The position numbers and the translations under genes were made by a program. Of a DNA stretch of 64,000 nucleotides, positions 1-8,432 are shown piece after piece. Under the pieces are notes generated by a model. It worked only from the letters and a program-made list of their open reading frames with translations. It was not told where the DNA came from and made no database searches. The stretch lies in NCBI RefSeq assembly GCF_001428745.1, contig NZ_LMIO01000002.1, forward strand, positions 641,532-705,531. The letters run 5' to 3'. The first letter of the stretch is position 1. The number at the start of each line of letters is the position of its first letter. The DNA comes from Leifsonia sp. Root227. GTDB lineage: Bacteria > Actinomycetota > Actinomycetes > Actinomycetales > Microbacteriaceae.

Positions 1-1
1 G

Positions 2-256
2 TCGGATGCGCTCGACGTGTCGGACACGAGCGAGGGCTTCGCGCCCGTCGAGGCGTTCCAGCAGGAGCTCGCGGAGGCCGGCCCATCGTCGATCGCGACC
101 TACGCGCGCTTCTCCCTGCACCTGTCTCCGGAGGACGTGGCGGAGTTGGACCGCCGCATCGTCGCGGTGATCGACGACTACGTCGAGACCGACGACGAGC
201 GACGCGACCTGCCGGTGCACGGCGGGATGTTCCTGCTGCACCGCTCCGCGGACTGA
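2..256 (+). CDS. C-terminal end of a probable winged-helix transcriptional regulator (5' end outside window)
   Basis: The reading frame is open through the left edge of the window, so only the last 84 residues are seen. The piece is acidic and helical, with a YARFSLHLSPEDVAELDRRI stretch and a closing HGGMFLLHR segment. This looks like the C-terminal dimerisation region of ArsR/winged-helix regulators common in Actinobacteria, but no DNA-binding domain is visible. A GTG at 17 is in frame but is probably internal. A strong hairpin follows six bases after the stop. That the frame is coding is fairly sure; the family call is a guess from resemblance. Confidence 0.5.
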   Translation, partial: SDALDVSDTSEGFAPVEAFQQELAEAGPSSIATYARFSLHLSPEDVAELDRRIVAVIDDYVETDDERRDLPVHGGMFLLHRSAD

Positions 257-261
257 GCGCG

Positions 262-299
262 CGACGGCGGCCCTGGATGCGCATCCAGGGCCGCCGTCG
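262..299. terminator. Perfect 19-bp-arm hairpin between convergent genes
   Basis: The two 19-base arms (262-280 and 281-299) are perfectly complementary with no loop bases. The hairpin lies between the convergent ends of the gene at 2-256 and the beta-helix gene at 315. No T-run follows on either strand, which is usual for actinobacterial terminators. It probably ends transcription from both sides. Confidence 0.6.
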
Positions 300-314
300 T
301 CCGTTCGCCCTCCG

Positions 315-2390
315 TCAGCTCCAGGGCGACGGCGCCGGGGGCGCGACCACCGGAGGCCGGTCGTCGCAGGTGATCGTGTTCGGCAGTTCCCACGGCGCCA
401 GCCACGGGCCGGTGGTGCCGCCGCCGTCGTTGCCGCCGAGGTCCGCGATCGAGAACTCCGACCCTGCGGGGGTGAAGTTGAACGACCCGCAGTTGTTCAC
501 TCCGACGGCGCCGACGTTTCGCGCATCCACGTTCTGGAACGACGCGCTGCCTGCGCTGCGCGCGCTGAGCACGGAGGTTCCCGTGCCGTCGACGCGGATG
601 TCGCGGAAGTGCACATTCGTGATCGAGTACTGGTCTTTGACGGGGAAGTCGGTGACCAGCATGATCGCGTTGTACGTGTTGTCGAGGAAGTTGTCCCCGA
701 CCACCTGGATGTCCGCGTCGATATTGCGTTCGAGCGCGTAGAACCAGATGGCGCCGAGCCCGATGTTCCAGTTGAGCTCAAACGTGCCGGCGCGCACCGT
801 CGTGTTGTTCGTGATCCAGAGGTGTCCGGTGAACGGCTCTGCCCCGAAGCGCGAGCCGACCTGGATCGCGCTTCCCTCGCGGAGCGGGTCGGCGACGAGG
901 TTGTTCGAGACCGTGTTGTCCGCGCCGCCGTAGATCGCGATCCCGTTGGCGAGGGTCGGGGTCTGGACGGTGTTGTGGTCGAACGTGTCGCCCGTGTCCG
1001 CCGTCTTCTCCGACCACATGGCGAGCCCGTCGTCCCCGGTGTTGCGGATGAGGTTGTTGCGCACCGTGGATGCGGTCACGCCGGTGTGGAAGTTGATCCC
1101 GTCGGCGATCTGGTCGGCGATCACGGAGTTCGTGATGCTGAGGTTGTGCATCGGGCCGTCGAGCCAGATGCCGACCTTGGTGTGGTGCAGGTAGAGACCG
1201 TCGATCGTGGAGTCGCTGAGCGCGCCGCCGATGGCGTTTACCTGGTCGATATCGATGCGTTCGCGCACGTCGCCCTGCACGGTGAACCCGGACAGGTGCA
1301 CGTTCGTCGAGCCGCCGGCCGACGCATCCTTGCCGTAGAAGCCGACGCCGGTGTGGGTGGAGCCGTCCGGCGCGGGCGTGGCGAGGGCGACCTCGTGGCC
1401 CGTGATGATCGTGTACCAGCTGCCTGCGCCCTCGATGGTGACGTTGTCCACGATGATGTGCCTGTTCACCTGGTAGGTTCCCGGCGGCACGTACACCTTC
1501 AGGTGCGCCTTCTTCGCGAAGGCGATCGCCTTGTCGAACGCGGCGGCGGAGTCGCGGCGGCCGAAAGGGTCTGCGCCGAAGGCGAGCACGTTCGAGGCGA
1601 TGAGCCTGACGTGCGGGGCTCCGACGAGCTGCGAGTCCAGCAGGTCGATCGTGGTGGTCGCGGCCGGCGTGCCTGCCGGCGCGGTGAGCCTGATCCGGTC
1701 GCCCGCCTTGTACGTGCGCCCGAGGAGCAGGCGCTGCTCGTCGTAGAAGTGCATCGGCCGGAACGGCTTCTGGATGACAGGGGCGGGCGTCGTGGCGCTC
1801 GGGACGCAGGCGCACTCGGTGATCCACCAGTCCGGATGCAGCAGGTCCGCGTTCGGGTCGTTGGTGAATGAGTACTGGTTGTAGAGCCAGGAGTACTGCG
1901 AGGTGAGCGTCATCGTCTGCTTCGCGCCGCCGTTGACGGTGACGGCGAGCGGCGCGGTGATCCCGCCGCCGGTCGGGGAGTCGGGGATGCTGTACCGCAC
2001 CGTGATCGCGTTGGTCGCGGCGGGGAGGGTGAACTCGACGTACTGGCCGGGGGTGAGCGACACGGCGGAACGGCCGGACGCCTCCGCGGGGAGCGTGTAC
2101 GCCGCGCGGTCGGGGCCGATGACCGTTCCGGTGGTGGATGCGTTCTCCGCCTCCTGCTCGGAGATGCCGAGATCGGCGCCGCGGCCGGCGCTGAGCGCGG
2201 GGGAGAGCGCGGCGCGCGTGACGGGGGTCGGAGCCGCAGGTGCGGCGGGTGCGGTCTGGGCTGCTGCCGGCGCGGTGAAGCCGACCAGGGAGGCGGCGAT
2301 CGCGACGGCTGCTGCGGAGGCGAGCATGGTGAGTGGTGGGCGCATCCGGTGCGTGCGGGGCGTGCGGGATGCGGTGGAGGTGCTGGTCAT
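315..2390 (-). CDS. Secreted right-handed beta-helix protein, mycodextranase-like
   Basis: A 691-residue exported protein. Residues 1-45 form a signal peptide (charged start, hydrophobic core, AxA-type cleavage near APAAAQ). A carbohydrate-binding-like beta-sandwich follows (about 80-160; EAENASTTGTV start, SPTGGG loop). From about 270 to 650 there is a parallel beta-helix opening with FGADPFGRRDSAAAFDKAI, the usual start of pectate-lyase-superfamily helices, with many asparagine-rich turns (VSNNLV, ITNNT). This order resembles GH87 mycodextranases/alpha-1,3-glucanases, suggesting attack on fungal or bacterial alpha-glucan, but I could not assign the catalytic aspartates. It stands alone, convergent with the gene to its left. 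Confidence 0.65.
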   Translation of the reverse strand: MTSTSTASRTPRTHRMRPPLTMLASAAAVAIAASLVGFTAPAAAQTAPAAPAAPTPVTRAALSPALSAGRGADLGISEQEAENASTTGTVIGPDRAAYTLPAEASGRSAVSLTPGQYVEFTLPAATNAITVRYSIPDSPTGGGITAPLAVTVNGGAKQTMTLTSQYSWLYNQYSFTNDPNADLLHPDWWITECACVPSATTPAPVIQKPFRPMHFYDEQRLLLGRTYKAGDRIRLTAPAGTPAATTTIDLLDSQLVGAPHVRLIASNVLAFGADPFGRRDSAAAFDKAIAFAKKAHLKVYVPPGTYQVNRHIIVDNVTIEGAGSWYTIITGHEVALATPAPDGSTHTGVGFYGKDASAGGSTNVHLSGFTVQGDVRERIDIDQVNAIGGALSDSTIDGLYLHHTKVGIWLDGPMHNLSITNSVIADQIADGINFHTGVTASTVRNNLIRNTGDDGLAMWSEKTADTGDTFDHNTVQTPTLANGIAIYGGADNTVSNNLVADPLREGSAIQVGSRFGAEPFTGHLWITNNTTVRAGTFELNWNIGLGAIWFYALERNIDADIQVVGDNFLDNTYNAIMLVTDFPVKDQYSITNVHFRDIRVDGTGTSVLSARSAGSASFQNVDARNVGAVGVNNCGSFNFTPAGSEFSIADLGGNDGGGTTGPWLAPWELPNTITCDDRPPVVAPPAPSPWS

Positions 2391-2420
2391 CGTCGACGGT
2401 CCTCTCGTTGGATCTGCCCG

Positions 2421-2450
2421 ACGATACGACCTGGCCGGTCGCCGTCACAA
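2421..2450 (-). promoter_or_regulatory. Candidate sigma-70-type promoter of the beta-helix gene
   Basis: On the minus strand TTGTGA (2450-2445) is followed after 18 bases by TATCGT (2426-2421), about 30 bases before the ATG at 2390. The match to the vegetative consensus is moderate and rests on inspection only. Confidence 0.4.
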
Positions 2451-2485
2451 GAGAAACATGAGAATTGTCTGAGAAAAGTCGAGAA
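2451..2485 (-). promoter_or_regulatory. Four phased TTCTC direct repeats just upstream of the promoter
   Basis: On the plus strand GAGAA occurs at 2451, 2460, 2471 and 2481, one helical turn apart. They abut the candidate -35 box of the beta-helix gene on its upstream side. Same-face direct repeats at this place are typical of activator sites, such as those of OmpR/PhoP-like response regulators. The regulator is unknown. Confidence 0.4.
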
Positions 2486-2541
2486 CTTGCAGCAAGAGCG
2501 CAAACGACCGCAATTCTTGCGTCGTGATGGGCGTAAACACG

Positions 2542-2567
2542 AAACCTCCGCGCTGAGGCGGAGGTTT
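2542..2567 (-). terminator. Terminator downstream of tRNA-His
   Basis: A 9-bp perfect stem (2542-2550 with 2559-2567) and an 8-base loop. Read on the minus strand it follows the tRNA-His gene by about 15 bases and is trailed by a T-rich stretch. Confidence 0.6.
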
Positions 2568-2582
2568 GTGTTTGATTTCTAT

Positions 2583-2658
2583 TGGGGTGAGTAACGGGGC
2601 TTGAACCCGCGACCTCCTGGACCACAACCAGGCGCTCTACCAACTGAGCTATACCCAC
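2583..2658 (-). tRNA. tRNA-His (GTG anticodon)
   Basis: The minus strand folds as a cloverleaf: GTGGGTA acceptor, TAGCTCAGTTGGTAGAGC D arm, CCTGG-TTGTGGT-CCAGG anticodon arm, and GGGTTCAAGCCC T arm. The anticodon is GTG. The 5' G can pair with the discriminator C as the G-1 typical of tRNA-His. CCA is encoded. No duplicated 3' end was seen nearby, so no element sits here. Confidence 0.95.
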
Positions 2659-2708
2659 CATGTCTTCGTCCGGAATTCGGTCCCGATCAAAGCAACTCGA
2701 CGATTCTA

Positions 2709-3329
2709 TTACATCTGAGCCGCCCATTTTTCCACTACGCCCGCCGACACGCTTTGGACGTGCTCCGTGGTGGGTCCAGGTTCGCCCACAAAGGCGGCAC
2801 GGCGGTAGTAATCGAGCTCCCGGATGGATTCGAGAATGTCGGCGAGCGCGCGGTGTCCGCCGTGCTTCTCTGGCGCGTTGAAGTAGATGCGTGGGTACCA
2901 GCGGCGGGAGAGCTCCTTGATGGAGGAGACGTCGACGCTGCGGTAGTGCAGGTGGTTGTCGAGGCGCGGCATGAACTTGGCGATGAACATCCGGTCGGTG
3001 CCGATCGTGTTCCCGGCGAGCGGTGCCGTGCGCGCGGTCGGTGCGAACTTGAGGACGTACTCCAGCACCTCGTACTCGGCCTCGGCCAGGCTCTTGCCGC
3101 CGGGGATCTCCTCCAGCAGGCCGGAGGTGGTGTGCATGTCGCGGACGAAGTCGTTCATGTGTTCGAGCGCGGACGGGTCCGGCTTGATGACGATGCTGAG
3201 GCCGGGGTCGAGCACATTCAGTTCGAAATCGGTGATGACCACCGCGATCTCGACGAGTTCGTCGACCTCGAGGTCGAGTCCGGTCATTTCACAGTCGATC
3301 CAGACCAGACGATCCGAGGAATTTGCCAT
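2709..3329 (-). CDS. orn: Oligoribonuclease
   Basis: A 206-residue 3'-5' exoribonuclease that degrades 2-5-nucleotide RNA fragments, including pGpG from cyclic-di-GMP turnover, to mononucleotides in the cytoplasm. The DEDDh exonuclease residues are all visible: D12 and E14 in [11 protein letters not shown]112 in IGTDR, H159 in GGHRALAD and D164. Length is normal for the family. The gene lies between tRNA-His and the SGNH hydrolase gene, all on the minus strand, with only nine bases to the latter's stop. Confidence 0.95.
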   Translation of the reverse strand: MANSSDRLVWIDCEMTGLDLEVDELVEIAVVITDFELNVLDPGLSIVIKPDPSALEHMNDFVRDMHTTSGLLEEIPGGKSLAEAEYEVLEYVLKFAPTARTAPLAGNTIGTDRMFIAKFMPRLDNHLHYRSVDVSSIKELSRRWYPRIYFNAPEKHGGHRALADILESIRELDYYRRAAFVGEPGPTTEHVQSVSAGVVEKWAAQM

Positions 3330-3338
3330 GCCGAAAGT

Positions 3339-4139
3339 CTAGTGCTGGCCTCCGACGGGCCGAGGCACCGGCCGTTTGGCCGGCATCCCGTCTCCGGCGG
3401 AGATGCGCCGCATCCGCCTGGCCGCCCAGGGGATGGCGTACACGCGCAGCCAGGTGCGCAGCGGTATCTCCTCCGGCGGAGGCGCCGGTTGCTCCGTCGC
3501 GGTGGTCGCCGCGATCTCCGCGTACGGCACGCCGAGCGTGTGCGCGGCGTGCGCGGCGAGCAGGCGGTGGCCGCGCGCGCTGAGGTGCACGCGGTCGCTC
3601 GCCCACATGCTGTTGTCCTGGAACTCGCGGACGCCCCAGACGTCGAGCACGATCGCCTGGTGGTCGCGGGCGATGCTCCAGATGTTGGCGTTGAAGACGG
3701 CTGCGCGTCCGCGGAACGGCTTGAGGAAGAACGCGAACTGCGGGTCGAACAGGTTCGCGAGCAGCACGGTCGCGCCCGTGGCTCGCAGCGACCGGATGCC
3801 GCTGTCGAGCCGGGAGGCGAGCGCATCCGGGTCGGCGGCGGGGCTCATCAGGTCGTTGCCGCCGACCATCACGGAGACGAGGTCGGGGCCGAGGCGCAGC
3901 GCATCCGGCACCTGGTCGTCGACCACGTCGGCGATGCGTCGGCCGCGCACGGCGAGGTTGGCGAACTCGAACGGGTGGCCGGCGAGGCGAGCGTCGCCGT
4001 CGAGGATGGCGGCGAGGCGGTCCGCCCAGCCGATCCACCCGCTGGTGGGCGCAATGCCCTGCGGCGGCGGGGCGTCGCACAGGCCCTCGGTGATCGAATC
4101 CCCGAGGGCGACGTACCGGGTGAAAGCGGTTCGGCTCAC
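3339..4139 (-). CDS. SGNH/GDSL-family lipase or esterase
   Basis: A 266-residue hydrolase with the four SGNH blocks: GDSITEG with nucleophile S15, the block II glycine region around 64-68, GGND with N95, and SDRVHLS with D182 and H185. There is no signal peptide, so it is likely cytoplasmic. The family deacylates esters of lipids or sugars; the substrate cannot be told from sequence. It is immediately upstream of orn and probably cotranscribed. It diverges from the thioredoxin-like gene at 4236. Confidence 0.85.
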   Translation of the reverse strand: MSRTAFTRYVALGDSITEGLCDAPPPQGIAPTSGWIGWADRLAAILDGDARLAGHPFEFANLAVRGRRIADVVDDQVPDALRLGPDLVSVMVGGNDLMSPAADPDALASRLDSGIRSLRATGATVLLANLFDPQFAFFLKPFRGRAAVFNANIWSIARDHQAIVLDVWGVREFQDNSMWASDRVHLSARGHRLLAAHAAHTLGVPYAEIAATTATEQPAPPPEEIPLRTWLRVYAIPWAARRMRRISAGDGMPAKRPVPRPVGGQH

Positions 4140-4235
4140 CCTTCAGATTCTGCCGACCGTGTCCGGCCGGAACGCGACGACAGCGGTGGATGCGCGCGAT
4201 GGTCTCCTGATGTTCCCCGGACGTACACTGAGATC

Positions 4236-4544
4236 GTGGATTCGACATCGCCCGTTGGCCGTCCCGTCATCGACGAGAAGGCCGTCCGGCTCACCCTGTA
4301 CACCTCGGCGTTCTGCGAACCGTGCATGCAGACGCGTGCGGTGCTCGCCGAGGCGGCGAGGCTGGTGCCGCAGGTGACGGTGACGGAGTTCGACGTCGCC
4401 CGCAACATGGAGAGCGCGGAGGCCGATCGCATCCGGGTGACGCCGACCGTGATCGTGAGCACGCCATCCGGGGATGAGGTCTTCCGTGCCGAGGGCGTGC
4501 CGACCTTGCAGCAGGTGCTCGTGGCTGCCGCCAAGGCGGTGTGA
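4236..4544 (+). CDS. Thioredoxin-family protein
   Basis: A 102-residue single-domain protein with a thioredoxin fold. The redox motif is CEPC (C27, C30) after a YTSAF strand, and the cis-proline is in the RVTPT segment. This active site differs from the CGPC of housekeeping thioredoxins, so reduction potential and partners probably differ. The GTG at 4236 is chosen because it gives a domain-length protein free of overlap with the divergent hydrolase. It is monocistronic. The protein class is sure; the physiological role is not. Confidence 0.85.
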   Translation: MDSTSPVGRPVIDEKAVRLTLYTSAFCEPCMQTRAVLAEAARLVPQVTVTEFDVARNMESAEADRIRVTPTVIVSTPSGDEVFRAEGVPTLQQVLVAAAKAV

Positions 4545-4606
4545 GCGGAACGGGAGCGCACCAGGCGCGACGAACCGTGAGGCTCCCGGCGGGACGTGCA
4601 CAGCGG

Positions 4607-4679
4607 TGCCCCCGGCAGGAATCGAACCTGCGACCAAGAGATTAGAAGGCTCCTGCTCTATCCGCTGAGCTACGGGGGC
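4607..4679 (-). tRNA. tRNA-Arg (TCT anticodon)
   Basis: Minus-strand cloverleaf with a perfect GCCCCCG/CGGGGGC acceptor stem, a GCTCAGCGGATAGAGC D arm, CTTCTAA anticodon loop and GCAGGTTCGATTCCTGC T arm. The anticodon stem has one weak pair next to the loop. CCA is not encoded. It lies between the thioredoxin-like gene and the MFS gene. Confidence 0.93.
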
Positions 4680-4709
4680 GTGGTTTCCACGATACCGTAG
4701 CTGCCTGGC

Positions 4710-6053
4710 TCAGAGCGTCGCGCCGCTTTTGCCCGCCCTGTTCACGATGGCGATGGTCGGGCGGCGTCCGCGGAGACCGAAGCGGAGCCGCAGGCTCGCG
4801 CTCCTGGCGATCAGCAGCGCGATCACGATGGCCGCGATCGTGGGGACGATACCCGAGATCATCATGGCCGTGTGCGGACCGACCTCTTCCACGACCCACC
4901 CCATGAACGGGCCGCCGAGCGCCTGGCCGCCGAGCAGCACCAGGATGTAGAGCGAGATGACCCTGCCCCGGATCTGCACGTTCGACGACATCTGCACGAG
5001 CGAGTTCGCGGCCGTGATGAACAGCAGGTTGCCCACGCCGATCCCGATCAGGAGCACGCCGAACGCGATCTCCGACGGCGCGAAGCCCGCGAGCGCCTGC
5101 ACGATGCCGAGGGCGGCCGCCGTGCCGACCACCATGCTGAGCCGCACGCTGGTGCGACGCGTGGAGGCGAGCGCTCCGACGAGCGCACCGGCGGCGACGA
5201 GCGCGTTGAACATCCCGTAGCCCTGCGCGCCGACGTCGAACACGTTGTTCGCGTACGCGGCGAGGAACACCGGCATGTTGAACGCGAACACGGCGAGGAT
5301 CGCGACCATGACGACCGTCCAGAAGATCACCGGCTTGCGGCGCACGTACCGGATCCCCTCCGCGAGCTGCCCCTTGGCGCGGGGCACGGCGGGGGAGTGG
5401 TGGAGCTGGGAGCGGTTGAGCGAGAGGAGCGCTCCGACGACGGCGAGGCAGGCGACGGCGTTGATGACGAACGACCAGCCGCCGCCGACGGCGGTGATGA
5501 GGATGCCGCCGACCGCGGGACCGATCAGGCCCCCGAGCTGGAAGATCGAGGAGTTGAGGCTGATCGCGTTGCGGAGGTACATCGGCCCGACCAGCTCGTT
5601 CACGAAGACCTGGCGCGTCGGGTTGTCGACGACGGTGACGAGTCCGAGCAGGAACGAGATGAGGTAGACGTGCCACACCTGGGTCACCCCGGTGAGGGTG
5701 AGGGTCGCGAGGACTCCGGCGAGGATGGCGGCACAGGACTGGGTGACCACGAGGATCTTCTGCTTGTTGTACCTGTCGGCGATCACTCCGCCGTGCAGGC
5801 CGAGCACGAGCATCGGCATGAACTGCATGAACACGGTGACGCCCACCGCGGCGACGCTGCCGGAGAGCTGCAGCACCAGCCAGTCCATCGCGATGCGTTG
5901 CATCCACACGGCCGTGTTGGCGACCAGGTTGCTCGCGGCGAACTTGCGATAGTTGGGGACTCTCAGCGAGACGAACGTCTCCCGCCACGGCGGGCGGGTG
6001 CTGAGGACGGGCATAGGGCCGGTTGGTGGGGCTGCTGCGGTGGAGTTGGCCAC
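4710..6053 (-). CDS. MFS exporter, EntS/MFS_3 type
   Basis: A 447-residue twelve-helix transporter of the major facilitator superfamily. After a short soluble N-terminus come VPNYRKFAASN and WMQRIAMDWLVLQLSG, the usual start of the enterobactin-exporter-like (MFS_3) branch, then the GVIADRYNKQKIL loop-2/3 motif. The GTG at 6053 is preferred over an ATG-like start at 6110, because AGGA lies seven bases upstream. Substrate is unknown; the family exports siderophores and drugs. It diverges from a LysR regulator, which probably controls it. Confidence 0.8.
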   Translation of the reverse strand: MANSTAAAPPTGPMPVLSTRPPWRETFVSLRVPNYRKFAASNLVANTAVWMQRIAMDWLVLQLSGSVAAVGVTVFMQFMPMLVLGLHGGVIADRYNKQKILVVTQSCAAILAGVLATLTLTGVTQVWHVYLISFLLGLVTVVDNPTRQVFVNELVGPMYLRNAISLNSSIFQLGGLIGPAVGGILITAVGGGWSFVINAVACLAVVGALLSLNRSQLHHSPAVPRAKGQLAEGIRYVRRKPVIFWTVVMVAILAVFAFNMPVFLAAYANNVFDVGAQGYGMFNALVAAGALVGALASTRRTSVRLSMVVGTAAALGIVQALAGFAPSEIAFGVLLIGIGVGNLLFITAANSLVQMSSNVQIRGRVISLYILVLLGGQALGGPFMGWVVEEVGPHTAMMISGIVPTIAAIVIALLIARSASLRLRFGLRGRRPTIAIVNRAGKSGATL

Positions 6054-6118
6054 GTGTATTCCTGCGTATCGAGTTTCGTATGAGGTTTCTGCACCTTCGA
6101 CGTTACGCAATCTGAGCT

Positions 6119-6133
6119 ATTCTTGCTGCGAAT
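6119..6133. promoter_or_regulatory. LysR-type operator between MFS and LysR genes
   Basis: ATTC-N7-GAAT is an interrupted dyad fitting the T-N11-A rule of LysR-family sites. It lies in the 120-bp space between the divergent genes, with further partial symmetry (AGCT...AGCT) flanking it. It is the most likely binding site of the neighbouring LysR protein. Confidence 0.5.
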
Positions 6134-6173
6134 TGAAGCTATAACTCCTATTGGATTACCGAATGGATGCGTG

Positions 6174-7028
6174 ATGTTCGACCCCGTGCTCCTCCGCACC
6201 TTCCTCGCCGTGGCAGACACGCACAGCTTCACGAAGGCGGCCGCCAGGCTCGGCATCAGCCAGCCGACCGTGAGCCAGCACGTGCGCAGGCTGGAGTCGG
6301 CGGCCAAGCGGCAGCTGGTCGCCCGCGACACCCGGGATGTGCGCCTCACCGACAACGGGGATGCGATGGCGGGGTTCGCGCGGACCATCCTCGCCGCCCA
6401 CGCCGAGGCCGATCGCTACTTCAGCGGCTCCGCGATGCGCGGGCGGCTGCGGTTCGGAGCGGCGGACGACCTGGCGATCACTACGCTCCCGCGCATCCTG
6501 CGGCACTTCCGGCAGCAGCACCCGCAGATCAACCTGGAGCTCACCGTCGACCAGTCCGGCCCGCTGCACAGGCGGCTGCAAGCGGGGCACCTCGACCTCA
6601 TCTTCATCAAACAGAACCCCGGCACGACAGAGGGCACCGTGGTCGCGACGGACGAGCTGGTCTGGATGGGGCAGGAGAAGACGGTGCTCGAACCGGAGCA
6701 GCCGGTTCCGCTGATCGCCTATCAGGGGCCGAGCATCAGCCGGCAGATCACCATCGACGCGCTGGAGGCGGCTGGCCGCACCTGGCGGATCACCTGCAAC
6801 ACGCGGGAGGTCAACGGGGTGCTCGCCGCGGTGCGGGCCGGCATCGGGGTCGCGGTGTTCCCGCGCTCGCTCATCCCGACCGACCTCATCAAGGTCACCA
6901 ACCGCTTCGCGCTGCCCGACCTCGGCCACGTCGACTTCACGCTCCTCTCCAACCCCGCCGCCGCCCGCGAGCCCGTGGATGCGCTCACCACCGCCATCCT
7001 CGCCCGCGCCGTCACCCGCATCCCCTGA
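6174..7028 (+). CDS. LysR-family transcriptional regulator
   Basis: A 284-residue regulator. Residues 1-60 are the LysR helix-turn-helix (LLRTFLAVADTHSFTKAAARLG, then QPTVSQHVRRLE). The rest is the periplasmic-binding-protein-like effector domain, starting near GRLRFGAADDLA. The ATG at 6174 places the HTH at the usual distance from the N-terminus; the longer frame from 6123 would run through the operator. It is divergent from the MFS exporter and presumably activates or represses it in response to an unknown small molecule. Confidence 0.88.
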   Translation: MFDPVLLRTFLAVADTHSFTKAAARLGISQPTVSQHVRRLESAAKRQLVARDTRDVRLTDNGDAMAGFARTILAAHAEADRYFSGSAMRGRLRFGAADDLAITTLPRILRHFRQQHPQINLELTVDQSGPLHRRLQAGHLDLIFIKQNPGTTEGTVVATDELVWMGQEKTVLEPEQPVPLIAYQGPSISRQITIDALEAAGRTWRITCNTREVNGVLAAVRAGIGVAVFPRSLIPTDLIKVTNRFALPDLGHVDFTLLSNPAAAREPVDALTTAILARAVTRIP

Positions 7029-7060
7029 CCCCTGGCCCCCTGACCCCCTGACCCCTGATC

Positions 7061-7122
7061 ATCGAGTCCGGACTTATGCAGGCGACACGCCGGCGCGAGG
7101 CGTGAACAACTCCCGGCTCGAT
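7061..7122. repeat. Degenerate copy of palindromic intergenic repeat A
   Basis: Positions 7061-7093 match 63944-63976 at 30 of 33 bases (the only differences are at 7076, 7078 and 7093), including ATCGAGTCCGGACTT and CAGGCGACACGCC. The 3' half here is a decayed inverted arm ending CGGCTCGAT, so the whole is an imperfect hairpin with ATCGAG/CTCGAT ends. The copy at the right edge of the window is a perfect palindrome. It lies between the convergent LysR and antiporter genes, behind a CCCTGACC-rich stretch. Confidence 0.65.
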
Positions 7123-7145
7123 TGCTGCGAGAGGCGGAAGGCGGG

Positions 7146-8363
7146 TCAGCCGACGATGGGGATGCGGTCGGGGTCGGCGGGGCGGATGCCGCCGTCCGTG
7201 GAGCGCTTGCGGAGCGCGAGCGCGATGATCGGGAAGGCGAGCACGGAGAGCATCCCCGCCCCGACGAGGGCGGTGGCCGTGCCCTTCTGCAGGTCGCCCT
7301 CCGCGAGACCGATGTTGGTCACGGCGACGATGATCGGCAGGCCCGTGGCGCTGAACAGGGTCAGCGCGCTGCGGTCGGCGAACGTCGACCCTGCCGGCGC
7401 GGCGAGCGAGCCGGGCAGGCCGCGCACGATCAGCATCAGCAGGAGGAAGATCGGCAGCAGGAGCAGCGCGTGCGGGTCGGTCACGAGCGCCCGCAGGTCG
7501 AAGCCGATGCCCGTGTTGATGAAGAACACCGGCACGACGACGCCGAACGCCACCGCCTCCAGCTTCCCCTCCACGAGCTTCGCGTCCTCCTTCTTCGCCC
7601 CGGAGAGCAGCACGCGGCAGATCACTCCGGCGGCGAACGCGCCGAGCAGCATGTCGAGCCCGAGGGCGAGGCTCAGCCCCACCAGCGCGGCGATCACCAT
7701 CACGATGAAGCGCACGGCGAACTGACCGCTGGTGTGCAGCGTCGCCCGCACCAGGCCGTGGAACCGCTCGTGCCCTCCGCGCGACGCGAACCACACCGCC
7801 GCCCCCGCGATCACGGCGAAGCCGATCAGCACCAGCGCGGCGGCGAGAGGCTTGCGTCCGCTCAGGAACAGCGAGATCGCCAGCAGCGGCCCGAACTCGC
7901 CGACAGCGCCGACCGCGGTCACGGCGCGGCCGAACGGGGTCCGCAGCTCGCCGGCATCCCGCAGCACCGGCATCAGCGTGCCGAGCGCCGTCGAGGTGAG
8001 CGCGATCCCGACGTAGACGCCGGCAGGCACAGTCGGCGACAGCACGATCCCGAGCACGACGCCCGCGACGAGCGAGATCAGCCAGCCGAGGGATGCGCGT
8101 TTGAGCGGCCGACCCTTGATCGACGCGAAGTCGATCTCGTTCCCCGCCATGAAGAACAGGAAGGCGAGCCCGAAGTTGGCGAACGAGTCCAGCGCATCCG
8201 ATTTCGGCACCCAGCCGAGCACCGCGGGCCCGATGAGCAATCCGAGGACGATCTCGAACACCACGAGCGGGATCTTCGCGACCCTTCCGACCGCCGTCGC
8301 CAGCAACGACGCCAGCACAGCGAGGACCGGAACGAGGACGATGCTTGCGACGGCAGGCTCCAT
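7146..8363 (-). CDS. Kef/NhaP-type cation:proton antiporter
   Basis: A 405-residue membrane protein of the monovalent cation:proton antiporter-2 (CPA2) superfamily, with about twelve hydrophobic segments. Recognisable parts are [16 protein letters not shown] (helix 2), [10 protein letters not shown] (the unwound-helix motif) and [15 protein letters not shown]. It lacks the C-terminal TrkA-N/RCK domain of KefB/KefC, so it is a short, ungated version. It probably exchanges Na+ or K+ for protons at the cell membrane. It diverges from nadE; the 63-bp gap must hold both promoters. Confidence 0.82.
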   Translation of the reverse strand: MEPAVASIVLVPVLAVLASLLATAVGRVAKIPLVVFEIVLGLLIGPAVLGWVPKSDALDSFANFGLAFLFFMAGNEIDFASIKGRPLKRASLGWLISLVAGVVLGIVLSPTVPAGVYVGIALTSTALGTLMPVLRDAGELRTPFGRAVTAVGAVGEFGPLLAISLFLSGRKPLAAALVLIGFAVIAGAAVWFASRGGHERFHGLVRATLHTSGQFAVRFIVMVIAALVGLSLALGLDMLLGAFAAGVICRVLLSGAKKEDAKLVEGKLEAVAFGVVVPVFFINTGIGFDLRALVTDPHALLLLPIFLLLMLIVRGLPGSLAAPAGSTFADRSALTLFSATGLPIIVAVTNIGLAEGDLQKGTATALVGAGMLSVLAFPIIALALRKRSTDGGIRPADPDRIPIVG

Positions 8364-8432
8364 GCGCCGATGCTACTCGCGGCGCACCTTCGGCGGTCGT
8401 TCACACGGTCGAAACGCACCGGGGATATGGTG

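Noticed and set aside
2601..4235. Very long plus-strand open frame through orn and the SGNH hydrolase gene
   Set aside because: It is the opposite-strand shadow of two well-recognised genes in GC-rich DNA. Only its last 309 bases (thioredoxin-like gene) are real.
7022..7060. CCCTGACC-rich tract as a functional tandem repeat
   Set aside because: It is short, irregular and lies between convergent gene ends; it may be simple low-complexity sequence.
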